Below, in pieces: positions 22,856-32,497 of a stretch of DNA of 64,000 nucleotides. The DNA is from Diabrotica undecimpunctata (Eukaryota; Arthropoda; Insecta; Coleoptera; Chrysomelidae). The DNA is taken from positions 20,891,735 to 20,955,734 of the forward strand of contig NC_092813.1 in NCBI RefSeq assembly GCF_040954645.1, given 5' to 3'. The position numbers and the translations under genes were made by a program. A model generated the notes under the pieces. That model saw only the letters and a program-made list of their open reading frames with translations, had not been told where the DNA came from and did not search any database. Position 1 is the stretch's first letter. The number at the start of each line of letters is the position of its first letter.

Positions 22856-24237
22856 ATGCTATTTAAATTGTATTATATTGCTTATTTAGAAAAAAATCCT
22901 GTCTATATTTATTAAATGATCTAATCTCCAATTAATCACAATAAATCAGCATTAATTAATAACAATCTCAGGCTATTTAACTTGTACTATTTACCTTTGA
23001 TCGTGGATTCAAAATATTTTCCAATTGGCTTCCTAATTGGGATAGGTATAACAATCAATCCTGTAATATTTGCAATATACTAACTTTAAATATATGAGAA
23101 GTTGTTTTCTATCATGGACCCAAATGTTATTTTACATTCATTTTTAATATGTGTTATAACTAAGCTCTTTTTATAATTTTTTTTTTAAATGATCGCAACA
23201 TTAACTGTCTCTATTATTTATTCAATTTATTTAATTAATAAATGAAAACCACACTCCTGCTCTACTGAAAATTTGACTGACCTTTCTTTCTCTGCCGTTG
23301 CAATTCTATGGCCACGCCACAAAAAAAAATCCTTTCTCTGCTTCTGCTCCTATTGTGGTCCAGATGAAGTACACCTTTCTCCTATCGGTCCTTGTATCTG
23401 CAACCCAACAACTCGTGTTAGTCTATGCAGCCTCCTTTTGTGCCAATCTCCGCGCCTGTTTATAACTCCAAATGTTTCCGGCTTCGTCTGATATTAATAT
23501 TCTTATACCCTTGGGTTTTTCTATCTCTCTGTACCCCGTTCCTCACACTGGTCAGCTTTTACACAGCAAATAAACACACCCGGTAAATTACGTCTTCGGG
23601 ACTTCAAACAAACACAAATCACAAAGCTCCTTCCTTCTTGGACGACGAAAACTGACTAACCAACCTTTTTCCTCTCTCCTATATCATAGCCAAAACCACC
23701 ACCCCCTTGCATTCAAAACTTGACCAATAAAAATCATCCACCTCTGTGACGTATATCGTTACCAACCAACTCTCTCTATAAAACGTCATTCGGGTAATTC
23801 CAGAAAACAACATTCTTTAATTATTCTAACTAAATCTCTCTGCTTTACAAATATTTCTTACTAATAGCTACAAACGATACCTGTTTCTCAATTCAATGTC
23901 TTTTGTTAATAAACTTTTACCGATATAATCTTTCGGGGAGAAAAACCACCGCAAATCCCGGTCTATTGTTTAAACACTTTCTATATACACTTTTATTCCG
24001 GTTAAATCCATTCCACAATAACCGACTTATTTAAATTTCTTATCGATAATATTTGAAAGTCTTGTCTCTGAGGCCTAATGAACAATTCTTCGAACAACTT
24101 AAAATACATATTTTGTCTTATACAGGATGTTTGAAAATTTATATGCCCGTGTCTTTATGAAATATCAATGATTTTAATTTTTATTTAAGTAACAAAATTT
24201 GTATATCGGTTTTTTTTGCTTATGGACATTCAAAAGT

Positions 24238-24242
<5 letters not shown>
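22853..24242. other. No gene seen; possible solo LTR
   Basis: No coding motif. 23270-24000 is distinctly C/T-rich on the plus strand and less AT-rich than its flanks, with a TATA-like ctctctataaaacg near 23774. This could be an LTR or promoter region of a retroelement, but I found no paired ends. Confidence 0.35.

Positions 24243-24330
<88 letters not shown>
24243..24330 (+). repeat. (TA)n microsatellite
   Basis: About 88 bp of TA following tacaacaa. Confidence 0.95.
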
Positions 24331-24333
<3 letters not shown>

Positions 24334-24673
24334 GTAGTATTTAACATAGTTCCCTACCAGTACCATTGTTTAAATAGGACTAGTTAGACAATCCTTATGG
24401 AACAAACGTTTGACTTTTATTCTGCCGTCATATGGCGGCCTCTAGTCATAAATTTAAAAAGCTATTAACAGAAACTTAATTCACTGCAGGATTCTATTCG
24501 AGTATATTTTTACCTGTCTCATAATTAATGCAAACCTGTACACGGATGCCAGATTGTGAAGAAAATATAAGACTTTAATAAAATGCTTATTGTTATTATC
24601 GTTGTATGCGTCTAGTGAAAGATAACTTGACTATTTCGAGCGAATATTTCAAATTGTTTTTGTACTTTGAGAC
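24331..24673. other. No gene seen
   Basis: AT-rich unique-looking DNA between a (TA)n array and the long hairpin. No motif in any frame. Confidence 0.4.
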
Positions 24674-25305
24674 TTCTTTTATTCCTTCTTCAAGACACTG
24701 TAATTAGAAGAAAGTGTAAATATTTACAACATATCTCAAATTGTCATTACAACTTACTAGTCGTTGAGATTATTTTTGTAAAGCTACGACACTCAACATT
24801 AAAAACACACATATAAAATATAACATTTAAAATAATGGACAATATACATTTTAAAATTTAGTTGGAAAGTTAAAATTTTGTTCACATCTTTCCATGGTGT
24901 GTTTTGACTGATCCATAGAGAACAGAAAAAAAAACAAAAATAGAGTGATTAAAAAGTAATTAGGAGTTCTTGCTATTATATTAATGGAAGTAATAGTAGT
25001 AGCAAGAACTCCTAATTACTTTTTAATCACACTATTTTTGTTTTTTTTTTCTGTTCTCTATGGATCAGTCAAAACACACCATGAAAAGATGTTACTAACA
25101 AAATTTTAACTTTCCAACTAAATTTTAAAATGTATATTGTCCATTATTTTAAATGTTATATTTTATATGTGTGTTTTTAATGTTGAGTGTCGTAGCTTTA
25201 CAAAAATAATCTCAACGACTAGTAAGTGGTAATGACAATTTGAGATATGTTGTAAATATTTACACTTTCTTCTAATTACAGTGTCTTGAAGAAGGAATAA
25301 AAGAA
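24674..25305. repeat. Long hairpin: ~300-bp inverted arms, ~26-nt loop
   Basis: Left arm 24674-24974 and right arm 25001-25305 are reverse complements with only a handful of differences by eye (for example ttaca against ggtaa, and small changes near the atctttcc/gatgtt stretch). The centre is attatattaatggaagtaa. No ORF with known motifs. If transcribed it would make a long dsRNA stem. The right arm ends within a hammerhead-like module; the left arm stops in the loop of the same motif. Confidence 0.95.
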
Positions 25306-25313
25306 TTCCGAAA
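25286..25313 (+). ncRNA. Hammerhead-like core at hairpin edge
   Basis: TTGAAGA (25286-25292), one extra A, stem GGAAT/ATTCC (25294-25298 with 25305-25309), loop AAAAGA, then GAAA (25310-25313). Same layout as the motif at 17849, but the first base of CUGANGA is T. Probably a decayed PLE-type ribozyme; activity is doubtful. Confidence 0.45.
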
Positions 25314-25427
25314 GCTTGACCAAAAGTCAAAAGAGTGTTTCTATAACATCCCGGCCAAACCTACTAACTGCAGCCCTAATAAAATGTGTTGTTTGTTTAT
25401 ATCGACAGTCAATAATATCCAGTATTT

Positions 25428-25429
<2 letters not shown>

Positions 25430-25482
<53 letters not shown>
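25430..25482 (+). repeat. (TA)n array, left half
   Basis: About 52 bp of AT/TA ending in acatat next to the BEL left LTR. The other half is at 32437-32493. Confidence 0.95.
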
Positions 25483-25488
<6 letters not shown>

Positions 25489-25944
25489 TGTTGGAACTTT
25501 GATTGATCTCCAACAATTGTTCGGGAGAAAGCTTATTAAATTCCTTTCCCCGTGCGTGTACAGTACCAAATATTTTAGGACCATGGACTGTACAAGAGTT
25601 TCCTTCGATATAGATAAGCAGACTTCACGGCGATGGTTCAGTATGTGTTTGGTTTTATAGGGGTTTGTACTTAGAGAAAAATAAGCGTAATTAATCGATA
25701 CTACACATTTAATAACGAGAAAATATTTACAAAGGCACTATTACTAAATAAAGAGTTCGCTTTAATAAATTGTTCATTTTTATACCGGCGTTTTAGGGGC
25801 GCGCGACTATAGAGAAAACTAAATGCACTTTTTCACCGCACTTTTGACAGTCTGTCAAATACAGTCTGTCAAATAAGATAAAATTCAACATTTGTGGAAA
25901 CGAAAAATAAACTGAAATTAATATAAAATGTTGTTTTTACAACA
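25489..25944 (-). repeat. BEL/Pao 3' LTR
   Basis: TGTTGG...ACAACA on the plus strand, nearly identical to 31980-32438. Contains a doubled acagtctgtcaaa. Confidence 0.95.
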
Positions 25945-25962
25945 TACTCGCCCCCGTTGAAG
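25945..25962 (-). promoter_or_regulatory. Polypurine tract
   Basis: The minus strand reads CAACGGGGGCGAGTA directly before the 3' LTR: the purine run that would prime plus-strand DNA synthesis. Confidence 0.8.
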
Positions 25963-26051
25963 CGCTGGCTTTAACACAAATAAACAGATTATATTATGCC
26001 AAGAGAGCATGCGGAAGAAAAAATACATTACAATTATCATCTTATACTAAC

Positions 26052-28334
26052 TTAAATTAAATCGTCATTGGGTAGAGGACACAATTTTGTAATAGAGCGC
26101 TTGAAGACTCCATCTTTAGTTTTCATCGAGGCAATTCTTACTCTCCCATCTTTTCCGGGAAAGACCTCAATAACTCTTGCTAGTACCCAATGAAGAGAAG
26201 GAGTGTTGTCTTCAATCAGCAACACGAGATCGTTAGGTTCTAGGTTTTTATGAGGGAGAAACCATTTAGGGCGATTTTGAAGCCTATTCAAATAGTCGAT
26301 AGACCATTTTTTCCAAAACACTTGTTGGAGTTTGGACAAACGTTGCCATAAATTCAATCTGTTTTCAGGAATGTGGATCACATCTTTTTCAGGAAAGGAC
26401 GTAAGAGATTGTCCAATCAAGAAGTGTCCAGGAGTAAGATACGTAAAATCGGAGGGGTCATTTGAAAGGGAACAAAGAGGCCGGGAGTTGAGCACAGCTT
26501 CAATTTGACCGAGAACTGTAGCGAATTCTTCGAACGTAAGCTTAACATTGCCAAGGAGCCTACGCATATGATGCTTTGCGCTCTTTATAGCACTTTCCCA
26601 AATACCACCATGGTGAGGGGCTCGAGGAACTATAGTTTTCCAGCGAATATGAGATGAGGCCAAAAATTCCTTAATAGAACGAGAGCTTTCCTTTTCCTTG
26701 AAAAACTTATAGAGTTCAAACAGCTGGTTGCGAGCACCAAGAAAGTTCGTGGCGTTGTCACTGAATATTGTTTGAGGGAGGCCTCTACGGCTAATAAAGC
26801 GTTTTAGAGCGAGAAGAAACGTCTCCGTAGAGAGGCCGGAAACGACTTCAATATGAACAGCTCGAGTCGACAAGCAAACGAAAAGAGCAATATACGATTT
26901 TAATAAAGGAGCCTTACGAAGGTTGGAAGACTTTATCTGAAAGGGGCCGCCAAAATCTAATCCGACGTGAGCGAACACTCGAGAGGAGTTTAAACGTTCT
27001 TTTGGTAAATCTGCCATGATCTGGGTAGCGGGTTTGGCACGAAACTTAAAACAAACCATACATTGGTGAGTGACCTTCTTGACTTCTCGTAGTCCATTTA
27101 AAGGCCAATATTTGAGACGAATTTGTGACAAAGTATTTTGAGGACCTGAGTGACAGAGTCTGATATGTTCTCTGTGGAGGATGAGACGAACTACACGATT
27201 TTTTGAGGGGAGGAGAAGAGGGTATCTTTGATCAAAGGTAACGTCTGAGTTTCTGAGGCGACCTCCCACTTGGAGCATTTCATTCTCATCCAAAAAGGGA
27301 TTTAGGGGTAAAAGACACTTATTAGATAGAGTTTTACCTTTCTTAAGCTCAGAAATCTCACTCGAGAAGTTGGAATACTGAAGCATCTTAATAATCTTAA
27401 GTTCAGCGTTTTGAAGTTCGCTGACTTCAAGGGTATTAGTTAACTTGCGAGAAAGCGGTTTAGCATTATTAGCAAATCTAAACATATAGGCTAAAGTTCT
27501 TACAAACTTTGAAAAATTGGAGAACCTATCATAAAGTGAGGTGAAGAAATCTATTTGATCATTTCGAGCGTGGAGAATGATTTTCCTTTCTTCAGGCAAC
27601 TTGAAAGTATACCCCTTTGGGTTATATTTCAATAAATCCAACCAAAGTTGATTTAAAAATGGAGGACCATGAAACCATAAGGACGAATTTATTAATTCAG
27701 AGGGTAGCATTCCTCGGGAGAGTATGTCGGCAGGATTCTCTTTGGATCGTACGTGCCTCCAGTGAGCATTAGGAGAATTATCTAAAATTTGTGCAACCCT
27801 ATTTGCTACAAATTGGGTCCAACGAGAAGGATGTGAACGAAGCCAAGCGAGAACAATTTCTGAATCCGACCACATATTTATAGAGTCTAATTGAGATAAC
27901 TTTTCTTTAACAATATTAGCAATCTTTGCTGTGAGTTTACTACACAATAGAGCACCCATGAGTTCCAATCTTGGAAGGGTCAAGGGTTTTAACGGAGCAA
28001 CGCGACTCTTAGATGCTAGAAGGGAACAAGACACCTGTTCTGATTTATAGGTCACACGTAAGTAGATACAAGCTCCATAAGCCTTTAAACTTGCATCTGA
28101 GAATGAGTGAATCTCAACACCAGTGATTACTTGACTTAAAAAGAGACATCTAGGTATACTTAAGTCCTTAAAATGAGAGAGACTGCTAATAAAACTTAGC
28201 CATTGATGTAACGTATCTGCGTCAATGGTATCGTTCCAACTGATTTTGGAAATCCAAATCTTTTGCATTATGAGCTTAGCGACAACTGTAACGGGATTAA
28301 TAAGACCTTGAGAATCAAATATTTGGGCAATCAT
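26052..28334 (-). CDS. BEL/Pao pol, 3' part (RNase H, integrase, DUF5641)
   Basis: A 760-codon open frame from ATG 28334. Order of domains: end of RT (IAQIFDSQGLINPVTVVAK), A17/RNase H-like region (SFSDASLKAYGACIYLR, LPRLELMGALL, MWSDSEIVLAWL, ENPADILSRG), integrase zinc motif (HREHIRLCHSG...HQCMVCFK, i.e. HHCC), integrase core with D in HVGLDFGGPF, D in TIFSDNATNFLG and E in HHGGIWESAIK, and a C-terminal DUF5641-like domain (NRPKWFLPHKNLEPNDLVLL). All catalytic residues are visible. It is not an independent gene: it continues the upstream pol after a one-base frame change near 28385, and ATG 28334 lies inside the conserved joint. Confidence 0.93.
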   Translation of the reverse strand: MIAQIFDSQGLINPVTVVAKLIMQKIWISKISWNDTIDADTLHQWLSFISSLSHFKDLSIPRCLFLSQVITGVEIHSFSDASLKAYGACIYLRVTYKSEQVSCSLLASKSRVAPLKPLTLPRLELMGALLCSKLTAKIANIVKEKLSQLDSINMWSDSEIVLAWLRSHPSRWTQFVANRVAQILDNSPNAHWRHVRSKENPADILSRGMLPSELINSSLWFHGPPFLNQLWLDLLKYNPKGYTFKLPEERKIILHARNDQIDFFTSLYDRFSNFSKFVRTLAYMFRFANNAKPLSRKLTNTLEVSELQNAELKIIKMLQYSNFSSEISELKKGKTLSNKCLLPLNPFLDENEMLQVGGRLRNSDVTFDQRYPLLLPSKNRVVRLILHREHIRLCHSGPQNTLSQIRLKYWPLNGLREVKKVTHQCMVCFKFRAKPATQIMADLPKERLNSSRVFAHVGLDFGGPFQIKSSNLRKAPLLKSYIALFVCLSTRAVHIEVVSGLSTETFLLALKRFISRRGLPQTIFSDNATNFLGARNQLFELYKFFKEKESSRSIKEFLASSHIRWKTIVPRAPHHGGIWESAIKSAKHHMRRLLGNVKLTFEEFATVLGQIEAVLNSRPLCSLSNDPSDFTYLTPGHFLIGQSLTSFPEKDVIHIPENRLNLWQRLSKLQQVFWKKWSIDYLNRLQNRPKWFLPHKNLEPNDLVLLIEDNTPSLHWVLARVIEVFPGKDGRVRIASMKTKDGVFKRSITKLCPLPNDDLI

Positions 28335-28350
28335 TGACAGTACTTCTCTC

Positions 28351-30675
28351 TTAGTGTATGAGTTCTTTAGGGTGAAATCTGGAAGAGAGATCAGGATTCC
28401 AGCATAAACCTAAAACCTTATTAGAGCAATTATCTGGAGCTATGACATAAGAAGAGTTTGAAGAGAGAGAAGAAATGTTTTTTAGAAACGAGTCCGAGTT
28501 AGAACACCATTTATGTAGAGAAATACATGCTGTTCCAAGTAAACTAGTTAATTCCTTGTGAGCTTTGAGGAGAGTTTGCTCATCATTAGCACCGTAGAGA
28601 ATGTCATCAATATAACAATTATTTTGAAGAGCGTCACTGGCTAGGGGATATTCAGTTTGATGAGTATTTGCCAGTTCCATTAAACAGCGAGTACTCTGAA
28701 AACTGGCGCTTTTAGTTCCATATGTAACTGTTTGCAATTCCAGGCACTCAATATCTTTTTCCGGGGAGTCACGCCAAAGTATGTTTAACAGAAAGGTTTG
28801 ATCAGGATTGATTTTAACCTGTCTGTACATCTTTTGTATATCAGTTGTGAAAACAAAGGAATATAATCGAAAGCGTAGCAAAATATCAAAAAGTTCCGGT
28901 TGAAGAGTGGGACCTTTGAGTAGGATATCATTTAACGAGTAACTACTAGAGCTTTTCATCGAACCATCGAAAACAACCCTAAGTTTTGTTGTTAAGGATT
29001 CTTCCTTTACTACACAGTGATGCGGGAGAAAATATTTATTTTCTAAATTTTCATTAGTAAGAGAGAGAGGGACTATTCTAGCATGTTCGAGAAAAAGATA
29101 TTCACTAATGAACGACTTATATTGAGCGTATGTATTTTCATTTTTTAAGAGCCTATTTTCTAAATTAATAAATCTCTTTAAAGCTACTTTAAAAGATTCA
29201 CCTAATTTTTTATGCGCATTTTCGCAGACAAGTGGTAGGTTTACTTGAAAACGACCCGAAGGTAAAATACGAGTGGTTTTATTAAATATTTGTTCAGCCA
29301 ATTCCTCATCGGGGGTTAATTTACTAACGTGGGGAACTTCTTCAATTTCGAAAAATTGTTGTATCAATTTATCTAAATTATTCTCTTCGGATTCGGACTG
29401 AACAAAGAGAGAAACATTTGACTGAGAAATAGCCAAGTTTGAACTCCGATGAAAGACATGAGGGGGAATAGTACCAAAAATAACATAACCTAAGTGGGTA
29501 TTCTGAAGAATGGGAAGATTCTTTCCTAAACGAATGAATCCATCAGTCAATAATTCGCTATAGATGTCGCCAGCTAGAAGCAAATCAATTTTACCGGGAA
29601 CAGAGTACGAGGGATCTGCGAGAGTGAGATTAGGTGGAACATTTATTTTGCTTCTATCTAGGGTAGCTTTAGGAAGCCTACAGGTTATACTATCGAGTAC
29701 AGCAAAAGAAGTTTTGAAACTTCTATCCTTCACATTATAGGGAAAAAATTCTATGTTAATCATTTGATTTGACATTGAGGTGTTTTCGGATATGGTTGAT
29801 ATCTGTAACTGTTTAAAATAAGGGGTGAGGTTTAACTTCTCAACCAAATCACGAGAAATGAACGAATGTTGACTCCCATTATCTAGGAGCGCCCTGGCAT
29901 GCATAGGTCTGCCATCTTTAGAATACACTGTCACTAAAGCGGTAGCCAACAATACATCAGCTTTAACTGATAAAGCAGAGAGAGAAGTGGCTGTATGAGA
30001 ATCTGCAGTATTTTGTACTTCTAAAGGAGGTTTGAACGAACTGGTAGAAGCTTCGTTTTGGGCATGAGCATTATAAGAGGGCGGAGTAGATGTGTAAGCA
30101 ACACGACTGGAAGAGCCTTGAGAATGTTTGGGAGCTTGAGCGTTGCGATCAATAGAGAAATATTGCCTATTCGTGTTCCTAGAGGAAGAGACATTTTCAG
30201 AGGTACTATGCAAGAGCGAGTGATGTCTTTTCTTACATATACTACATGAGCGTGAAGAGTTGCAATCTTGAGAAAAATGTTTATTACCCAAACAATTCCA
30301 ACAAAGTTTCTTACCTTTTACAAAATTAAATCTTTCCTGTAAAGAGAGACATTTAAAATCATTACACTGATAAATTTTATGAGAATTACTTTTACAACAT
30401 ATACAATTAGTATCCGAAAACGAGTTTGTTTGTAAATTAACTGATGAAAACAAAGATGTTTTTAATTGAGGTTTATTAAATTTTTTATCATTATCAGAAA
30501 CGTTTAATTTTTCTTGTATATCACATTTTTTCTCGAGAAAACTAAAAAACTGTGAGAGAGTAGGTAAAGCCTTTGAATCTATTTCATACTCAAATGACCT
30601 ATGCGTCGCGAAATCTAATTTTTGTAAAAATACTTCGATCAATAGTAAATCCCAGTGTTCGATAGGTACAGACAT
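28351..30675 (-). CDS. BEL/Pao gag C-terminus, protease and RT
   Basis: A 774-codon frame from ATG 30675. It starts inside Gag, then has cysteine/histidine knuckles (CICCKSNSHKIYQC, LCWNCLGNKHFSQDC, CSICKKRHHSLLH), a low-complexity linker, and a DUF1758-type aspartic protease with ALLDNGSQHSFIS. Most relatives have D-S/T-G here, so DNG is a notable change at the active site. The RT follows with VVFDGSMKSSSSYSLND, FTTDIQKMYRQVKI and the catalytic YIDDILYG (about 28592-28615). The frame ends at 28351 after a one-base shift near 28385; the next frame at 28334 carries on. An in-frame TAA at about 30697 separates it from the N-terminal Gag. Confidence 0.93.
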   Translation of the reverse strand: MSVPIEHWDLLLIEVFLQKLDFATHRSFEYEIDSKALPTLSQFFSFLEKKCDIQEKLNVSDNDKKFNKPQLKTSLFSSVNLQTNSFSDTNCICCKSNSHKIYQCNDFKCLSLQERFNFVKGKKLCWNCLGNKHFSQDCNSSRSCSICKKRHHSLLHSTSENVSSSRNTNRQYFSIDRNAQAPKHSQGSSSRVAYTSTPPSYNAHAQNEASTSSFKPPLEVQNTADSHTATSLSALSVKADVLLATALVTVYSKDGRPMHARALLDNGSQHSFISRDLVEKLNLTPYFKQLQISTISENTSMSNQMINIEFFPYNVKDRSFKTSFAVLDSITCRLPKATLDRSKINVPPNLTLADPSYSVPGKIDLLLAGDIYSELLTDGFIRLGKNLPILQNTHLGYVIFGTIPPHVFHRSSNLAISQSNVSLFVQSESEENNLDKLIQQFFEIEEVPHVSKLTPDEELAEQIFNKTTRILPSGRFQVNLPLVCENAHKKLGESFKVALKRFINLENRLLKNENTYAQYKSFISEYLFLEHARIVPLSLTNENLENKYFLPHHCVVKEESLTTKLRVVFDGSMKSSSSYSLNDILLKGPTLQPELFDILLRFRLYSFVFTTDIQKMYRQVKINPDQTFLLNILWRDSPEKDIECLELQTVTYGTKSASFQSTRCLMELANTHQTEYPLASDALQNNCYIDDILYGANDEQTLLKAHKELTSLLGTACISLHKWCSNSDSFLKNISSLSSNSSYVIAPDNCSNKVLGLCWNPDLSSRFHPKELIH

Positions 30676-30696
30676 ATTTTTAAGAGCAAGTAAAGT

Positions 30697-31368
30697 TTAT
30701 TTACAAAGAGTTAAAAATTCTCGTAATGATTTTGCGTTACTTTTAGCTAAAGATGGAGCCTTTAACAATTTTTGGATGTGTAAACTAATCACACGCGATT
30801 TATTTTCGTATCTATTCTTAAGCGTGTCCAAAGCGATCCGGAAATTTTCTTCTACAACTTCTATATTTTCTATCAAATGTAAAGGTTCATTTTTTAAGAA
30901 AGATTTCAGATATATAAATTTTTGCACATTGTTTAGCTCTACATTATTGATTATTAGCGTTTCAAATAGCTGATAAAACGCGTTCCAATCGGCGAAGTTT
31001 CCTGAGAATACCTGCATCGTAATTTCCGGCAACCTAACCTTAGCAGTGGCTACAGTTGGTGGAGTATCGTTTGAGATGAGCGAGTGGGAGGGTAACTTTA
31101 AAGCTTCCATCTTATGCTGCAGTCCAGCTAGTGTAGAAAAGTATTTTTCCTCCATCAGTACCCTGTCTTCTGTTTCAGAATCGGTTTCATCGATTTCTTC
31201 AATCTGATCCATCACGTCTTCATATTTCAGATAACACGTTTTCAATTCGGTGTGTCTGAGTTGAAACTGGAGACCGTCAGTTTCTGCATCTGCGTTTTCT
31301 AGTAACCAGTTCGCTATTCTGGTAATCTTGGCCTTCAGTTGTTTTCTCTTCTTCTTGAGATCTTCCAT
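30697..31368 (-). CDS. BEL/Pao gag N-terminus (DUF1759-type)
   Basis: A 223-codon frame from ATG 31368 to a TAA at 30697-30699. Basic, helical start (MEDLKKKRKQLKAKITRI), a coiled-coil-like stretch to about residue 85, then the DUF1759-type Gag core LPEITMQVFSGNFADWNAF...QKFIYLKSFL and a final SLREFLTLCK. It would form the capsid shell. The next ORF is in the same frame 21 bases on, so one stop codon interrupts a single gag-pol reading. BEL/Pao elements usually use one ORF, so this is most simply a nonsense mutation; programmed readthrough is less likely. Confidence 0.9.
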   Translation of the reverse strand: MEDLKKKRKQLKAKITRIANWLLENADAETDGLQFQLRHTELKTCYLKYEDVMDQIEEIDETDSETEDRVLMEEKYFSTLAGLQHKMEALKLPSHSLISNDTPPTVATAKVRLPEITMQVFSGNFADWNAFYQLFETLIINNVELNNVQKFIYLKSFLKNEPLHLIENIEVVEENFRIALDTLKNRYENKSRVISLHIQKLLKAPSLAKSNAKSLREFLTLCK

Positions 31369-31444
31369 TTTGACTTTAACAAAAGGTACTACTCCAAAAA
31401 CAAATGCCTAAGGCCGTGCAAACACCGAATTCTTTAGAGAAATT

Positions 31445-31592
31445 AATGTTTATATTATATACTAATATCTGTATCACACGGCGAAAATAGAGTCAATAAT
31501 GTTTTTATTATAATAACCTGTAGAGCACACAACGAGAATAGAGTCAATAATGTTTATATCATATAATAACATGTGTAGCACACGGCGAGAGA
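31445..31592 (-). repeat. ~52-bp tandem repeat in BEL 5' UTR
   Basis: Nearly three copies of a unit with aatgttt, a TA-rich part, cacacggcga and atagagtcaat. It lies between the 5' LTR and gag on the element's strand. Confidence 0.8.
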
Positions 31593-31954
31593 GTTTATAG
31601 TTTATTAAAACGCGATAAATGTCTTAAATTACACTGAAAGTTTACTTTTCAATTAAATTTTTCGCACACGCGGTAAATGTCTACAAATGTCTACTAATAA
31701 ATTTTTTAAAGAGATAGTCTTTTTGAAAAGCGGTTCACTTTGTGCATAAGCGAAATTATAATATGGAAAAATCTCACCCAATTTGTCCAGTAGTTTACAG
31801 CAACAGGCACAAACACCAGATAAAATTCACTTCTGTCCTTTTGTTTTAGAGTTTATCGCGACACATTAGTCTTTTCGAGGGTCTTTTAATCACATTTATA
31901 TAAATATGCAAACCTAAGAGTAAAGTACAAACAACGCGATCACCAAACACAAAA

Positions 31955-31975
31955 TCCGTCGAGTTAGGACCAAAA
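31955..31975 (-). promoter_or_regulatory. Candidate tRNA primer-binding site
   Basis: On the minus strand, TGGTCCTAACTCGACGG begins about 6 nt after the 5' LTR. The TGG start fits pairing with a tRNA 3' CCA end. I cannot name the tRNA from sequence alone. Confidence 0.6.
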
Positions 31976-31979
31976 ATAA

Positions 31980-32432
31980 TGTTGGAACTTTGATTGATCT
32001 CCAACAATTGTTCGGGAGAAAGCTTATTAAATTCCTTTCCCCGTGCGTGTACAGTACCAAATATTTTAGGACCATGGACTGTACAAGAGTTTCCTTCGAT
32101 ATAGATAAGCAGACTTCACGGCGATGGTTCAGTATGTGTTTGGTTTTATAGGGGTTTGTACTTAGGGGAGAAAAATAAACGTAATTAATCGATACTACAC
32201 ATTTAATAACGAGAAAATATTTACAAAGGCACTATTACTAAATAAAGAGTTAGCTTTAATAAATTGTTCATTTTTATACCGGCGTTTTAGGGGCGCGCGA
32301 CTATAGAGAAAACTAAATGCACTTTTTCACCGCACTTTTGACAGTCTGTCAAATACAGTCTGTCAAATAAGATAAAATTCAACATTTGTGGAAACGAAAA
32401 ATAAACTGAAATTAATATAAAATGTTGTTTTT

Positions 32433-32438
<6 letters not shown>
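31980..32438 (-). repeat. BEL/Pao 5' LTR
   Basis: TGTTGG...ACAACA on the plus strand; the promoter copy for this minus-strand element. Differs from the other LTR by 2 substitutions and 3 extra bases (aggggag). Confidence 0.95.

Positions 32439-32493
<55 letters not shown>
32437..32493 (+). repeat. (TA)n array, right half
   Basis: About 55 bp of TA adjoining the right LTR; with 25430-25482 it was one array before the BEL insertion. Confidence 0.95.

Positions 32494-32497
<4 letters not shown>

Larger units (their letters stand above)
25489..32438 (-). mobile_element. BEL/Pao LTR retrotransposon, full length, minus strand
   Basis: 6.95 kb with two LTRs (456 and 459 bp) that differ by two substitutions and a 3-bp indel. 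On the minus strand it has a candidate PBS, Gag, protease, RT, RNase H, integrase and a PPT in standard BEL/Pao order. It is inserted in a (TA)n array, so the 5-bp TSD cannot be told from the array (catat on one side, tatat on the other). One stop and one frame change break the polyprotein. Confidence 0.95.

Noticed and set aside
28385..30699. Programmed readthrough or frameshift in BEL gag-pol
   Set aside because: BEL/Pao elements usually have one ORF, and I see no slippery heptamer or clear downstream pseudoknot. Kept only as an alternative in the findings.
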